A stretch of 64,000 nucleotides of DNA from NCBI GenBank assembly GCA_037447655.1, contig JBBHKE010002692.1, forward strand, positions 98,872 through 162,871. Reading direction: 5' to 3'. Under the pieces are notes generated by a model that had not been told where the DNA came from, ran no database searches, and saw only the letters and a list, made by a program, of their open reading frames with translations. Positions 20,622-32,443 of this stretch are shown here, in pieces. Both the position numbers and the translations under genes were made by a program. How positions within the stretch are numbered: position 1 is the first letter of the stretch; every line of letters starts with the position of its first letter. The DNA comes from Zygnema cylindricum. Taxonomy: Eukaryota > Streptophyta > Zygnematophyceae > Zygnematales > Zygnemataceae.

Positions 20622-23320
20622 CTCCCCTTAATTCTTAGTCAACTTTTAATTTAAGTCCACAGTTTTCTCTGTATAATATTAACTTAGGAGAAGGCACGAG
20701 TTTTGTCATCATGTTTGCAATCATCCATTTATCACTTTTATGAACCAGTTTAATTATTTTATTCTCAACCTTCTCTCTGACAAAGCTTAGTCTTATATCC
20801 ATATGTTTAGCTTTAAAATGGTGTTTTGGATTAGTTGTGATAGAGATAGCAGCTTGATTATCACAAAAGACATTCTGAGTCACAGATTTCATGAACTGAA
20901 GTTCTTCGAGTAGAGATTTTACCCACATTAATTCTTTAGTCGCAGCACTGGAAGCCATTTACTACGCCTCCATAGTGGACTGAGCCACTACTTTCTGTTG
21001 TTTGCTACTCGAACAACATGCACCATATCCAATTTGCAACACATAACCAGTTGTACGTCGTCTCAAAGGCATATCCCCATAACTGGCATTACTTCAAGTG
21101 GTGATGCCAGTGTGCTCCTCTCCCAAATGCAACCATAATTCCCTTGTTCCCACCAAATATCTCATCACTTTTTTGGCTGCCTGCCAGTCTCTTTTCCTGA
21201 GTTTATTTAGACTTCTACTGAGAACACCTACAGCTGCAGCTATGTTCGGACGTGTACAATTCATAAAGTAAATTAAACTACCTACAATTTGACGATATGG
21301 AATTCCTTCCATAAACCTTTTTTCTTCCTCATCCACCTCATCATTAAAATCAATATCCCTCCCTCTTCACTTCCCGGTGATACTTTCTTTAGATCAATGG
21401 GAGTGGTACACCCATTTGCTTTCTCCATTTGAAACTTTTATAGCATATTACCGATAGCTTCTTTCTGAGTGAGTCTTATAAATTTATTCCCTCTATCCCT
21501 CTCCATTTGAATCCCCAAAATGTATTTTGCTTGGACGAGATCTTTCATGTCAAACCGACTTATCAGATCATGTTTGAGTTTGTTAATCATATCTAAGGAC
21601 TTGCTTAAGACTAACAAATCATCAACATAAATAGCAATAAATATCACTCAATTTTCATCCTCAAATATATATATATGGAGTGATCTGAACTTATTCTAAT
21701 GTTTTTTCAAACCTGTTAGAAATTTGTCCAATTTTATGTTCCATTGCAGCGGGGCTTGCTAAAGGCCATAAAGTGATTTTATCAGTCTGCACACCTTACT
21801 TTCTTCTCCACTTTCCACGAATCCTTCCGGTTGCCTTATGTATATTTCTTCTTCTAACTCTCTGTGTAAGAAGGCGGTCTTAATATCCATCTGGTGTATT
21901 TCCATATCCTATGTTGCGGCTAAACTTAAGAGGATTCTGATAGAAGGGCATCTGACTACGTGTGTGAAGGTTTCTTCATAGTCTATTCCTTCTTTCTGAG
22001 TATAACCTTTAGCAACTAACCTAGCCTTATATCTTTCAATTGTATTATCTAGGTTTTGTTTAAGCTTAAAAACCCACTTACTTCTAATCAATTTTTTGTC
22101 CGGTGGACAATCTACCAACTCCCATATATTGGCTTCTATGATAGAGGTCAATTTTTCATTGATGGTAGTGATCCACCAGCTGCTTTTTGGGGTATTATGG
22201 CCTCTAAGTATGTCTGAGGTTCATCTGGGTGAGACATCTTTGTGAGTTGGTTATTTACTTATCTTTCTTGAAGTCGTTTACTACTTTTTCTTCCTCCTTC
22301 AAAATCTGACGCCGGTATGGAAGGCATCCTCGGGTTTTGTTTAGGAAGTTTTCAACTCCCCTATCTTCTAACTCCAGTGTTTGATCAAGTTCCTCGTCGG
22401 TTTCCACTTCATATTGTGGAGTTTCCTCAGATGTTATCTTTTCATCCTTCTCCTTTAGTATATCTGCAAATTTTTCCTTCTCCTCGTCTTCCTTCTCTTC
22501 ATTTCCAAAGTCAAAGTCAAAAAAACTAACCCGGTTAAAATCTGATTTTTACTTCTTTGTTATATTTGAATGGATCAATAGACTTTACTTCATTCATCAC
22601 CACTATGTGTTTTACCAAAATGATATCTTTCTTTTTCAAGTCATACACTCGATATCCTTTTAAGCTCTCATCATATCCTACAAGATAACCTGGTTTCCCT
22701 CTTCCCTCTAACTTCCATTTAGTCTTATCGAAATCCAAACTGTAGACTTGACTTCCAAACACTCTCAAACTAGACAAATCTTGTTTTTTTCGTGTCCACC
22801 TTTCGTACAGAGTTTCTTCATATTTGTCGAAGTTAGCACTCTATTTTTGATGAAGTTAGCATAGTTCATAGACTCGGCCCAAAACTGCAATCCTATTCTT
22901 TTATCAGTTAGCATACTTCTGAACATATCTCCTAAAGTTCTATTCACTCTTTCTGCTACTCCATTTTGTTCTAGATTATAAGGATCAGTTTTCTCATGAT
23001 GGATTCCTTCTTATTTAAGAAATTCTTCAAATTCCTTTGAGGTGTAATCTTTCTTATTATCACTTCTTATCTCTTTTATTAAGGTTTCTTGTAATTTTTC
23101 ACTCCATACTTTGTATTTTTTGAAACATCTTAGTACCTCTAACTTATGTCTAAGAAAATATACCTTAGTGTATCTAGACCAATCATCAGTAATGGTTAGC
23201 ATCCATCTTTTCCCCCCATGTGAAACATACCTAGCTGATCCCCAAATATCAGTGTGAACTACATCTAATACTTTCTTTCTTCTAAATGTGGAGGCCTTTG
23301 GAAATGGGAGTCTATGAATC
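20622..23320 (-). pseudogene. Copia element 2 pol, 3' part (integrase core, RT, RNase H)
   Basis: Broken frames: RNase H (20635-20958, CDNQAAISI), RT connection (21094-21336, IYFMNCTRPNIAAAVGVLS), RT active site IYVDDLLVLSKS (21438-21647), RT N-part (21909-22151, [19 protein letters not shown]), post-integrase region (22535-22777) and integrase (22765-22947, 23011-23202, with DDWSRYTKVYFL and RSDN). Premature stops and frameshifts make it non-functional. It resumes at 28641 beyond the nested element. Confidence 0.88.
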
Positions 23321-23325
23321 TTCCC

Positions 23326-23953
23326 TGTTGAAGGTCATGGACATTCTGACTTGGCTGTGTCCCACTCCCACTGGGCGTCACACTTGCACCAGCATGGACT
23401 GAGCCATTAGTAGACATGGCAGCACAAGCAAACCCAAAGATAAATACCTATTTGACTAGATCTATGTTGTAAGATATGTAGCTTTAAGTGAGAGAGGTCT
23501 TACAACCAGACAAACATATTCCACAGCCAAAACAAGGACAATAGAACAGAAAACACCTTAAAGTGCACTTAGTGCTCTCATTTCCTTAAACTCTGTGAAG
23601 AATGTACATTCTGTATCAAACAGATCATTCCTAATTGAATTAAATACTCTAAAGATCTTCAAAATATCTAAAACGTATGTACAAGGTTCACAAGACAATC
23701 TACCAACAAAAATCTAAGTGTTGGACTAGAATTGTCCACTAACAATATCTATATACCCTAAAAATACGGTTGATTCTTATCACGTCCACATTCATTGGCT
23801 GCCCTACACACTAGTTTACTTAAAGATAACTATTCGTGTAGATACTACAAAAATCCACACTAAATTTGGTCAATATTGAACAGTTGGTATTCCAAAAATA
23901 TTCTAAGTCCTATACTCAAATTTCTAAGACTTACTAAAGCTTACTTTTCAATA
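23326..23953 (-). repeat. Copia element 3, 3' LTR (left)
   Basis: 628 bp, matching 28010-28635 with scattered differences (for example catggacattctgac against cattgacattctaac), clearly more diverged than the LTR pair of element 1. It is followed by a purine run on the minus strand (AAGCTTAAGGGGTG). Confidence 0.92.
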
Positions 23954-26900
23954 CACCCCTTAAGCTTTAGAACACTTATTCACTTAGACCATATGCTTTT
24001 CTGCAATACTCCAACTTAGGAGCGAGAAGGGCTTTTTCAACATGTCCGCAACTATTTTCTCATCAGGCAAATAACAAAGTTTTACCACTTTTACGAATAC
24101 TTTCTCTCGTACCAAAGGTAGCCGAATATCTATATGTTCTCTTAAAATGGTGACTTGGGTTTGTAGCCACAAAAATGGCAGCATGATTGTCCCACCACAT
24201 TATTTGTGTCCCTTATTGCGTAAAACCCAATTCTTGAAGAAATGCCTTAATCCATAGCAACTCTTTTAAGGCTGCGGTTGCAGCCATGTATTCGGCTTCC
24301 ATAGTTGATTGTGCCGTGACCTTTTGAAGTTTACTGCTCCAACTACAAGTTCCACTTCCAATCTGAATGACATACCCAGTTGTAGACTTCCTACTAGACA
24401 CATCACTATAGCTAGCGTCACTCCAAGTATTAATGCCAACCTTGTCCCCTCCCAAAGTAAGCCAAAGATTTCTAGTCCCAACAAGATACCTTAAGACCCT
24501 TTTTGTTGCCTCCCAGTCTCTCTTTCGTGGGTTTTGCAGACTTCTGCTTAATACACCAACAGCGGCAGCTATATCACGCCTAGTACAATTCATGAAGTAT
24601 ATCAGACTTCCTACTACTTGTCTGTAAAGTACTTGAGACATAAATTTTTGCTCTTCTGCACTGATTTCCTCATCTATTATTACTCCAAACTCATGCTCCT
24701 TTCCTTCAAGTTTTTGCTTATACTCCATAGGAGTTACACAACCTTTGGCATCAACAAAGCCAAATTTTTCCAACATGTTTCCTATCGCTTCTTTCTGAGT
24801 TAGTTTAATTATTTTCTTTTCTCTATCTCTTTCAACTTGTATTCAAAGGATATATTTTGCCTCACCCAAATCCTTCATTTCAAATTGTGAATTAAAAGTA
24901 TGTTTTACTTTAGCAATTCCTTCTTTGTTCTTACTGATTAGTAGCAGATCATCAACATACACAGCAATGAATATCACCTCATCAGGATTATCACCACACA
25001 TCACATATACTGAATGATCAAAACTAATTTTAGTAAATCCTAATCCTGTCAAGAACTCATCTAATTTTTTGTTCCACTGTCAGGGGGCTTGCTTCAAACC
25101 ATTCAAAGATTTTAAAAGTCTGCACACAAGATTTTCTTTTCTTTTTTCCTCATAACCCTTTGGTTGCTTTATATAAATGACCTCATCTAAATCTCCATGC
25201 AAAAAAGCAATTTTGACATCCATTTGGTGAATGTCAAAATCCTTTATGGCACCTAGTGTAAGTAAGATACGGACAGTTGGAAACCTTACAACAGGGGAGA
25301 AAGTTTTTTCATAATCTATCCCCTCCTTTTGATTATATCCCTTAGCAACCAAACGAGTCATATATCTGTCTATCGTATTATCTGGGTTCAAATTTAACTT
25401 AAACACCCATTTACTCCCAATAGCCTTCCTTCATGGAGGAAGTTCTACCAAATCGCACGTTTCGGCCTTCATGATAGACTTCATTTTTTCATTGACCGCT
25501 TCAACCCAGTGTTCCTTTTCATCACTCGAAAAAGCATTTGTCAATGTTAAACGGCTCTTCTATGTGTGCTGAGTGAGCAAAAGTTGCATTTGCTCCCCTG
25601 TGTCTTGCACTTCGCCTCACTCCACCTGGAAATTCTGTCGCTGGTATAGATGGTTGAGTCCTCCTCCTTTATACAAGTGATTCTGCTTGTGATTCGGCTT
25701 CAGCTTGAGGAAGAGGAGAATCTATAACACTTTCAAGCATAGCATGTCATGTTTCTGGTGGAGGAGATGGTTCTGTAGCCCTCAAGTCACTCTGAGTTGG
25801 TATAGATGCATTTTCTACATTTTTTTTGAAAAACATAGGATTTTCCTCCAAAAAAATATAATCAACACTTTTATCCTTCTTCTCATCTATACGCTCATTA
25901 AATACATCTACGCCTTTTCCTTCATCCTTCACAATAATGATTTTGGCTACCACAACTCTATTTCTCTTAGTGTCATACACTCTATAACCTTTGGTATGAT
26001 CATCATACCCTAGAAATAGCCCTGGTATACTTTTTGGTTCTAGCTTCCATTTCTGCGGATCATTATCTAGCATAAAAACCTTACGTCCAAAAACCTTGAA
26101 GTGACTTACATCTGGTTTGTGTCCAGTCCAAATTTCATATGAAGCTGTATCTTTTACTGCACTTGTTTCTCACAATTCATAGCCTCTGCCCAAAACTTGT
26201 AATCTATGTCTATATCAGCCATCATTGTCCAAGCACTCTGTGATATAGTCCTATTTATCCTCTCTGAAACACCGTTTTGTTCTGAAGAATAAAGAACAAT
26301 AAACTGACGTGAGATTTCATGCAATTTTAAGAATTCTGCAAACTCATTAGTTATGTACTCCCCTCTATTATCAGTTCTGAACCCTGCTATCTTTCTCTCA
26401 TGCAAATTTTCAACCCAAGCCTTAGACTCCTTAAATTTTGCAAAGACTTCATCCTTACTTTTCAAAAAATAAACTGTAGTAAACCTATTATAGTCATCCG
26501 TAAAAGTAATCATAAACTTAACCCCTCCCACATATGGGTATCTAGATGGCCCCCATACATCTGAATAAATTAGTTCTAGCACCATGCTACTTCCATGATC
26601 AGTTTGCGAACGGAAAGGCAACTTATGGATTTTTCCCATTGCACAACCATCACATACATTTGATGCTGGTTTTTGACTAATTTTTACACCTTCCACCATT
26701 TTCTGATTTACCATCTTTTCTAATCTATCATAATTCATATGCCCTAAATATTTATGCCATAAATCACAATCAGAGATTACACTTAAGTACATAATATCAT
26801 TGTCATTATCATTTGCAAGACTCAATCGATACAAATTGTTTCCACCAGCAAATCCCTCTACAGCTATTTTCCCATTCTTACTAACTGTTTTCTTCCCATT

Positions 26901-28009
26901 TTCAGATATAGTTTTTAAACCTTTTCTTTTCTACCACTGACGTAGAGAAAAAGTTTATTTAAAAAGCTCGGACATGCAACACATATTCTAAGACCCTTTT
27001 CACAAGTTTTCCCTCTACATTCAACATTAGTGACACCCTCCCCTTTGCTTTCGACTCAACAAAGGTATCATCACTAAAATAAATTTTGACAGGAGAGGTA
27101 GATTGAATACTCTCAAAGAGATGGCAACTGCGGCACATGTGTGCACATGCACCCGAGTCCATAATCCATTAGTATTCCTCCACGCCTTTCGTTGTTTGTG
27201 CCATCGCAAAGTATTTCTTTTCGAAGTTATCGACAAAGCTGCTCACATCCTCCTCTTAAAGTACGTTGGAAAATGTTGTTGGGCGTCCATTTGACGTAGA
27301 TTGAACTCGGCTTTCATCCCAACCAGAGCGAAAATTTCCCGTAGCTTTAGCTCTCTTGTAGGCATGACACATCCTGAAAACATGGCATTTTTCATCACAG
27401 TAATAGCATGTCAAAGGTGACCGAGTCTAAAAATTGGTTAGCTAGTGCATGAACAGACTTACTACTACCTCTTTGTGAAATCTGGTTAGCTTCTTCGCTG
27501 AAAATAAACTGTATTTCTAATGGTATGTTCCACTGACGCTCTGGAAGAGCCCTAAGCCTAACCATGGCTCTCTTATATTCATCGGGTAACGTTCTCATCA
27601 ATAACATAGCCTGCTGAGGTGGTGAAAAGTCCCCACCTGCACTTGTACTCTGAAGAAACAACCTTTTCATAGCATGACAATGATCTGACATACTACCTCA
27701 TGAATACTTAAATCCAAAGATCTGAGTGGCTATGCTAGTCTGCACAATAACATCTAGCTGAACATACATAGCACGCTAAACCAAACTTCACAAGCTTTCT
27801 TCAAATCAAGATACGATATTACCAAATCTTTTGTCATTGCCTGTTTCAAGACGTTGAGGAAGTGGAGATTCTTCTTTCTCCAATCCGGTGTCATCTCATC
27901 GGCAGTTCCTACCACAATGGGTGACAAGTCCCTCTCTTCGAAATATGAGCTAAGTATTAAGAAGTCAGTTCCATCAAAAATAGGCAATTTGGGCGGTGGG
28001 CCAATAACC
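23954..28009 (-). pseudogene. Copia element 3 gag-pol, broken
   Basis: Minus-strand frames in order from the right: gag (27754-27987 and 27395-27691, LRALPERQWNIP), protease (26959-27162, MDSGACAHMC), integrase (26154-26834, with HKYLGHMNYDRLEKM zinc finger, IYSDVWGPS and RTDNRGEY), post-integrase (25747-26073), RT (25080-25406; 24843-25052 with VYVDDLLLIS), and RT end/RNase H (24213-24776, STMEAEYMAA; 23984-24184). Stops and frameshifts separate them. The catalytic residues that remain visible are conserved, so decay followed activity. Confidence 0.9.
27995..28009 (-). promoter_or_regulatory. Primer-binding site of copia element 3
   Basis: The plus strand reads ggtgggccaataacc next to the 5' LTR, one difference (CAT to AAT at the anticodon) from the initiator tRNA-Met anticodon arm seen in elements 1 and 2. 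Confidence 0.75.
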
Positions 28010-28635
28010 TGTTGAAGGTCATTGACATTCTAACTTGGTTGTGTTCCACTCCCACTAGGCGTCACATTTGCACCAGCATGGACTGAGCCATTAGTAGACA
28101 TGGCAGCAGAAGCAAACCCAAAAATAAATACCTATTTGACTAGATCTATGTTGTAACATATGTAGCTTTAAGTGAGAGAGGTCTTACAACCATACAAACA
28201 TATTCCACAGCCAAAACAAGGACAATAGAACAGAAAACACCTTAAAGTGCACTTAGTACTCTCATTCATTAAACTTTGTGTATAATGTATATTCTGTATC
28301 AAACTGATCAATTCTAATTGAATTAAATACTCTAAAGATCTTCAAAATATCTAAAACGTATGTACAAGGTTCACTAGACAATCTACCAACTAAAATCAAA
28401 GTGTTTGGACTAGAATTGTCCACTAACAATATATATACCCTAAAAATCCAGGTGATTCTTATCACGTCCACATTCATTGGCGGCCCTACACACTAATTTA
28501 CTTAAAGATAACTATTCGTGTAGATACTACAAAAATCCACACTAAATTTGGTCAATATTGAACAGTTGGTATTCCAAAAATATTCTAAGTCCTAGACTCA
28601 AATTTCTAAGACTTACTAAAGCTTACTTTTCAATA
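28010..28635 (-). repeat. Copia element 3, 5' LTR (right)
   Basis: 626 bp, starts tgttgaaggtcattgac and ends cttttcaata. It contains short open frames that are repeat sequence and not genes. Confidence 0.92.
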
Positions 28636-28640
28636 TTCCC

Positions 28641-29951
28641 TTGGGCACATCCACTACAATCATCTGAAGTCTCATCATCTCCAAAGTCAATTCCATCCAC
28701 TATTCCTTTTTTCTTCATTTTCTTTAATCTATCTAAATTCACATGCCCTAACCACTTGCGCCAAAGCATCATATTACTTCCACACAAGTACAGAAAACCC
28801 TTTTCATTGCAGAGTACAATTCTGAACATTCCTTAACTACCCTTTTCAACTATAAAATAAACATCATTATCAAAGCTAGCTCTTAAGATTCTTTTCTTAG
28901 TTCTTGTTTCGAAAGTTTAGTTTTTTCATCCAGAACAGCTGTAGAGACTAGATTCTTGTTAAACTGTGGAATGTAAAGAACATCAGAGAGTGTTACATTT
29001 GAATCCTTTCCATCAACTAAAACTTTTAAATCAACCGATCCAAGAAGACTTGTGATTTCTACTCTATCTCAACTGTTGGAATTTTTCTTAATTTAGTAAA
29101 CCACCTCTTATCCTTGCACAAATGCATTTAGGCCCCTGAGTCTATGATCCATCCATCCTCTGGTAGATCCCTCTTACCTCTGAAAGCACACTTTTGTCTC
29201 CGTAGAATGTCTGAATGCTTCTCAAAGGTTTTCGGTTTAAGAAAAAGCTCCTCAAGCTCTTCTTCCGGTTCGATTACATCATCATCTTCGTCGTCATGAA
29301 CTTGAGTCGAAAAAGCCTTATTATTTCCTCCATCTCTTGAGGAACCTTGTCTATCTTTCAGTTGGAGATCTGCAAGCTTGACGCAATCTGCCATATAATG
29401 TCTCGGTTCCTTGCAGAAGTGACATAGTCCACCTTGAGGAGCTCTTCTCCCCTGTCGATCAAATTTGCCACCTCCTTGTCCTCTTCCTCCAAAGTTTCGA
29501 TAGGGATCCTTTTCCTTTTCCTCATCACGCTTCCGCCAATCAGATCTTGCAGCCAATGCTTGAACACTCAGACTTCCTCTCCTAAGTTCTATTGTACTCT
29601 CTTTTACTAAAATCATATTTTGACCGTTCAGTCTAACTCCCTGTCACCATTGTTGGTGGTGGTGCTGCAGGTATCGTCCTTCACAATGAAGTCCCTCGAG
29701 AAGCGACTCCTCCCTTTTCTTTTTCCATGATAATTTCCTCCCCATCCTCGTCATCGTTTGTGATGGTGGTTGTGGTGGTGCAAGTGCCAGAAAAACGAGT
29801 TCCTCCAAACCCAAGTAGAGGTGGGCATCGAATTTGCCCGGACACTATGCCCCATAGGTGCTTCTCAATAAGTTCTCCCTCCATCATCATTTCCCAATAA
29901 AGAAAGTTTGATCCATTAAATATGGGCACCCTAGAGGGTGGGCCCATAACC
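28641..29951 (-). pseudogene. Copia element 2 gag and pol 5' part
   Basis: From the right: gag start MGPPSRVPIFNG (29681-29947); then a gap near 29620-29680 where several hundred bases of gag present in element 1 are missing; the zinc knuckle CHFCKEPRHYMADC and protease start WIIDSGA (29128-29616); then pre-integrase and zinc finger to CSGCAQG (28623-28829). At the site where element 1 has TAA, this copy encodes leucine (TTA). Confidence 0.88.
29937..29951 (-). promoter_or_regulatory. Primer-binding site of copia element 2
   Basis: ggtgggcccataacc on the plus strand, identical to that of element 1, adjoining the 5' LTR and overlapping the gag ATG. Confidence 0.82.
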
Positions 29952-30849
29952 TGAAATTATATGGTCTCCATTGTCCCACAAAATGAGCAGCCTATGCAAA
30001 GCCTCTAGGATAATATTTGCCCCTTCCACTTTTTCACTGAATAGGTGCCGCCTAGGCACACAAAAACTCTGACCACCCTCACCCTTGTGAGGGCAAGACT
30101 CCCATGAGTCAAATGCAAAAAGAATCACTGAATTTGCTCCCATGAGCAGTAAGTTATGGATGGCCAAAGATGGCCTATAAATACAAAATGTCATCTAGAG
30201 AGAGGAGCCTCAAACACGCTAATTCCCTTAACTCCTACTCACAACTCCCTACTACCCTACCCTAGGCTAATCAAAAGAGTGTATGGTACAAGAAGGTCTA
30301 GTTGCCGATTGTACTTCTTGTACGACCTTTGCACAACATGTCCTTCTAGTTGACAGTTGTCAACTTGGGAGCCATCGTTCCTCCTCCCATCCTTTCTGGC
30401 GTCCAATGATGTGGCGCCACGTGGCACAGCGCGCAGCTATGTTCGAAAGCCACTGCAGATTCATTCGGGTTTGGCGGGGGTGACAACGTCCGTTCGATAA
30501 TGTATTTTACACGGTTAGATTCGCGTCGGCGAGCTTCGTTTAATTATAGATGACGTTTCGTCAATTTTAGTATGTTTAAGTGAAAGTGACGTTTTTCGTA
30601 ACACTTTAATTAATTACCTAACAACATACATGTATCGTTTCCTAACGCCTAAATGGTTAAGGCGCATAATACTCTACAGAGCAAGGTTTAAATCTTGTTT
30701 AGGGCAACATTTTGGTAATCTATCAATCTGTCTGCATGTCTGTCTGTTTCTTTTTGACTATGGCGGCAACCATGGTGACTCTCTCTCTCTCTCTGTATTC
30801 ACTCTAGAGTCTTAATGGAGAAGTGAATAATAATTACTTCATTTCTACA
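29952..30849 (-). repeat. Copia element 2, 5' LTR (right), with tRNA-like segment
   Basis: 898 bp, tgaaattat...catttctaca. Near 30641-30706 the plus strand reads cctaaatggttaaggcgc, very close to box A of class II tRNAs, followed by caaggtttaaatcttg, a T-arm-like hairpin with a box B core. A plus-strand ctataaatac TATA-like box sits near 30174. Both would drive transcription antisense to gag-pol. Confidence 0.85.
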
Positions 30850-31947
30850 AAAGTTTCAACTTTTTTACCGTCTCCTCGTTGATGAAGTTCCCTGATGCGC
30901 CGGGTCCACCATGAAGCTAGCTGCGCTCACTCCGCTCCGACCAATAAAAGTTGAAGGGTCTCCCCTTCACCCGCTAACCTCGTGACGTTAAGCTTGCCCT
31001 TCTTAGTGCCTCTCTTCTTTGGGCATTCTCGCACCATATTGTTCGGGGAACCGCATTGGAAGCATAACCCGTTTTGCTATCTCCGTTGGAGCTCTTCGGG
31101 GGACAAGACATTGGTCTTTGCCTTGGTAGTTTTCTTCTTATTCCAAAGCACGTTGACCACCTCCTTATCCCTATTAATTGCACCAAGCTCCATGGGGGTT
31201 GGACCATCGTGGCGTCGACCTCCCCCGCCCCTGCTCGATCCATAATGATAGGGTCTACGGAAGGTGAAGTCCACCGATTCGGTCCGTTCCGCAAACTGAA
31301 TGATTGCTGAGAGAATATGGGTCGTACTTTCCCGAGCGAGCCATTGCTCCACATCCTTTTGAATGGAGGCCTTAAGCCCCTTCACGTAACGATCCACAGC
31401 TTCGTCGTCCGTCATCGTGGGTATTTGAACTTTGCATTCCAAGAACCGTTGCTTGAACTCCAACACCGAGGTACGTTGCTTCAAAACTGTGATCTTATCC
31501 CTTGCCGCCTTAACCATGTTAACGGGTTGCCAAGAGTCACGGAGGAGTTGAATGAAAAGAGTTTAGACATTCAGTATCTCATCGTTTTCCACCATTGTCC
31601 TCCACCTTGCTCCCGCTGCCCCCTTGAGAAGACCACATGTAATGAATCTTCTCACGATCCGACAGGCTAGGAAAATTCTCGAGGTAATTCGCAATGGAGA
31701 ATAGCCACGTATCTAGGTTCTTATCTTTCGCCGGGTGAAACTCGTCGGGAAGTCTTAACTTCGGTCTCCTCAAGTCTCTCTCCATGCCTCCATGAGTTCT
31801 TTCACCAAGATGAGATTCCAAGGTTGCGACGGTGTTGCTCAGCTGAGCATTTTGTAACCTGACATTTTCCAACTCCCGAAGAACTTACGCTAACATTTTC
31901 GTGATGGATACGCCGTGTTCTCCCATGTTGTCGAGTCACGATAAAAA
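30850..31947 (-). pseudogene. Ty3/gypsy gag fragment
   Basis: Minus-strand frames 31579-31872 (LPDEFHPAKDKNLDTWLFSIANYL, a typical gag N-part) and 31077-31517 (VLEFKQRFLECKVQIP, then VDRYVKGLK and PMELGAI) are joined by a frameshift. An in-frame TAG then precedes CFQCGSPNNMVREC, a CCHC knuckle whose His is Asn. The sequence ends at 30849 where copia element 2 begins; protease and pol are absent. Confidence 0.88.
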
Positions 31948-31959
31948 GCTTTGATACCA
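31948..31959 (-). promoter_or_regulatory. Primer-binding site of the gypsy relic (initiator tRNA-Met 3' end)
   Basis: The minus strand reads TGGTATCAAAGC, one base from the usual plant initiator tRNA-Met site TGGTATCAGAGC, one base inside the LTR. This is conventional 3'-end priming, in contrast to the copia elements. Confidence 0.8.
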
Positions 31960-31960
31960 G

Positions 31961-32443
31961 TGTAAAAGGGACAAAGTGATCCACACCACACCACAATCCA
32001 CAACAGAAAGACTCCAAGGATCCCCTCGTAGCAACAACAAAAGCACACAGCACTCACAGATAAAGGTTGAGCTTTATTAATCGGGAAGATTACAAGTTGA
32101 AAGCTGGCTGCGAAGGTCTACTCAAAGAGTTCCCCACTGACTAGGTCTACTTGACTGTTTAAACTCACCAGCGCTAGTCAACCTGTACTACACTTATGTA
32201 CACGTGGACCTTCACGGTCAACCGAGATCTATCTACACTATCTTCTAGAACTATACAGTTTAATCTAAATTATGTGGCGTTGTTATACTGCTACGCTGCG
32301 CTACTAAGTCGCTGTGCTATTCCGCTAAGTTGTTACGCTGCTATGTTGCGCTTGTCTGACATCACAACTGCGCTGCTCTGGAACCGCAACTATCGCAACC
32401 TGGTTTCTAACCACTAAGTACTCCACTTTGTAACCATGTTACA
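31961..32443 (-). repeat. 5' LTR of the gypsy relic
   Basis: On the minus strand it begins TGTAACATGG and ends CCCTTTTACA, about 483 bp. No second LTR is present in the window, so the outer edge rests on the TG/CA rule. Confidence 0.65.

Larger units (their letters stand above)
23321..28640 (-). mobile_element. Copia element 3, nested inside element 2, TSD ttccc
   Basis: LTRs at 23326-23953 and 28010-28635 enclose a decayed copia interior. The 5-bp duplication ttccc lies at 23321-23325 and 28636-28640. Outside these, the element 2 integrase zinc-finger region reads across: CSGCAQG on the right flank joins KIHRLPFPK on the left flank. The LTR ends read TGTTGAAGG...TTTCAATA on the plus strand, so one end is TA in place of CA. 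Confidence 0.94.
19700..30849 (-). mobile_element. Copia element 2, decayed, split by element 3
   Basis: Related LTRs lie at 19700-20621 and 29952-30849. The interior is copia gag-pol on the minus strand with many stops and frameshifts, interrupted at 23321-28640 by copia element 3. LTR starts (tgaaatt), primer-binding site and gag start resemble element 1, so the two are sister families. No matching target duplication is visible: cagtt lies left and aaagt right. The left flank is copia element 4 and the right flank is a gypsy gag, so the locus has been rearranged. Confidence 0.88.
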
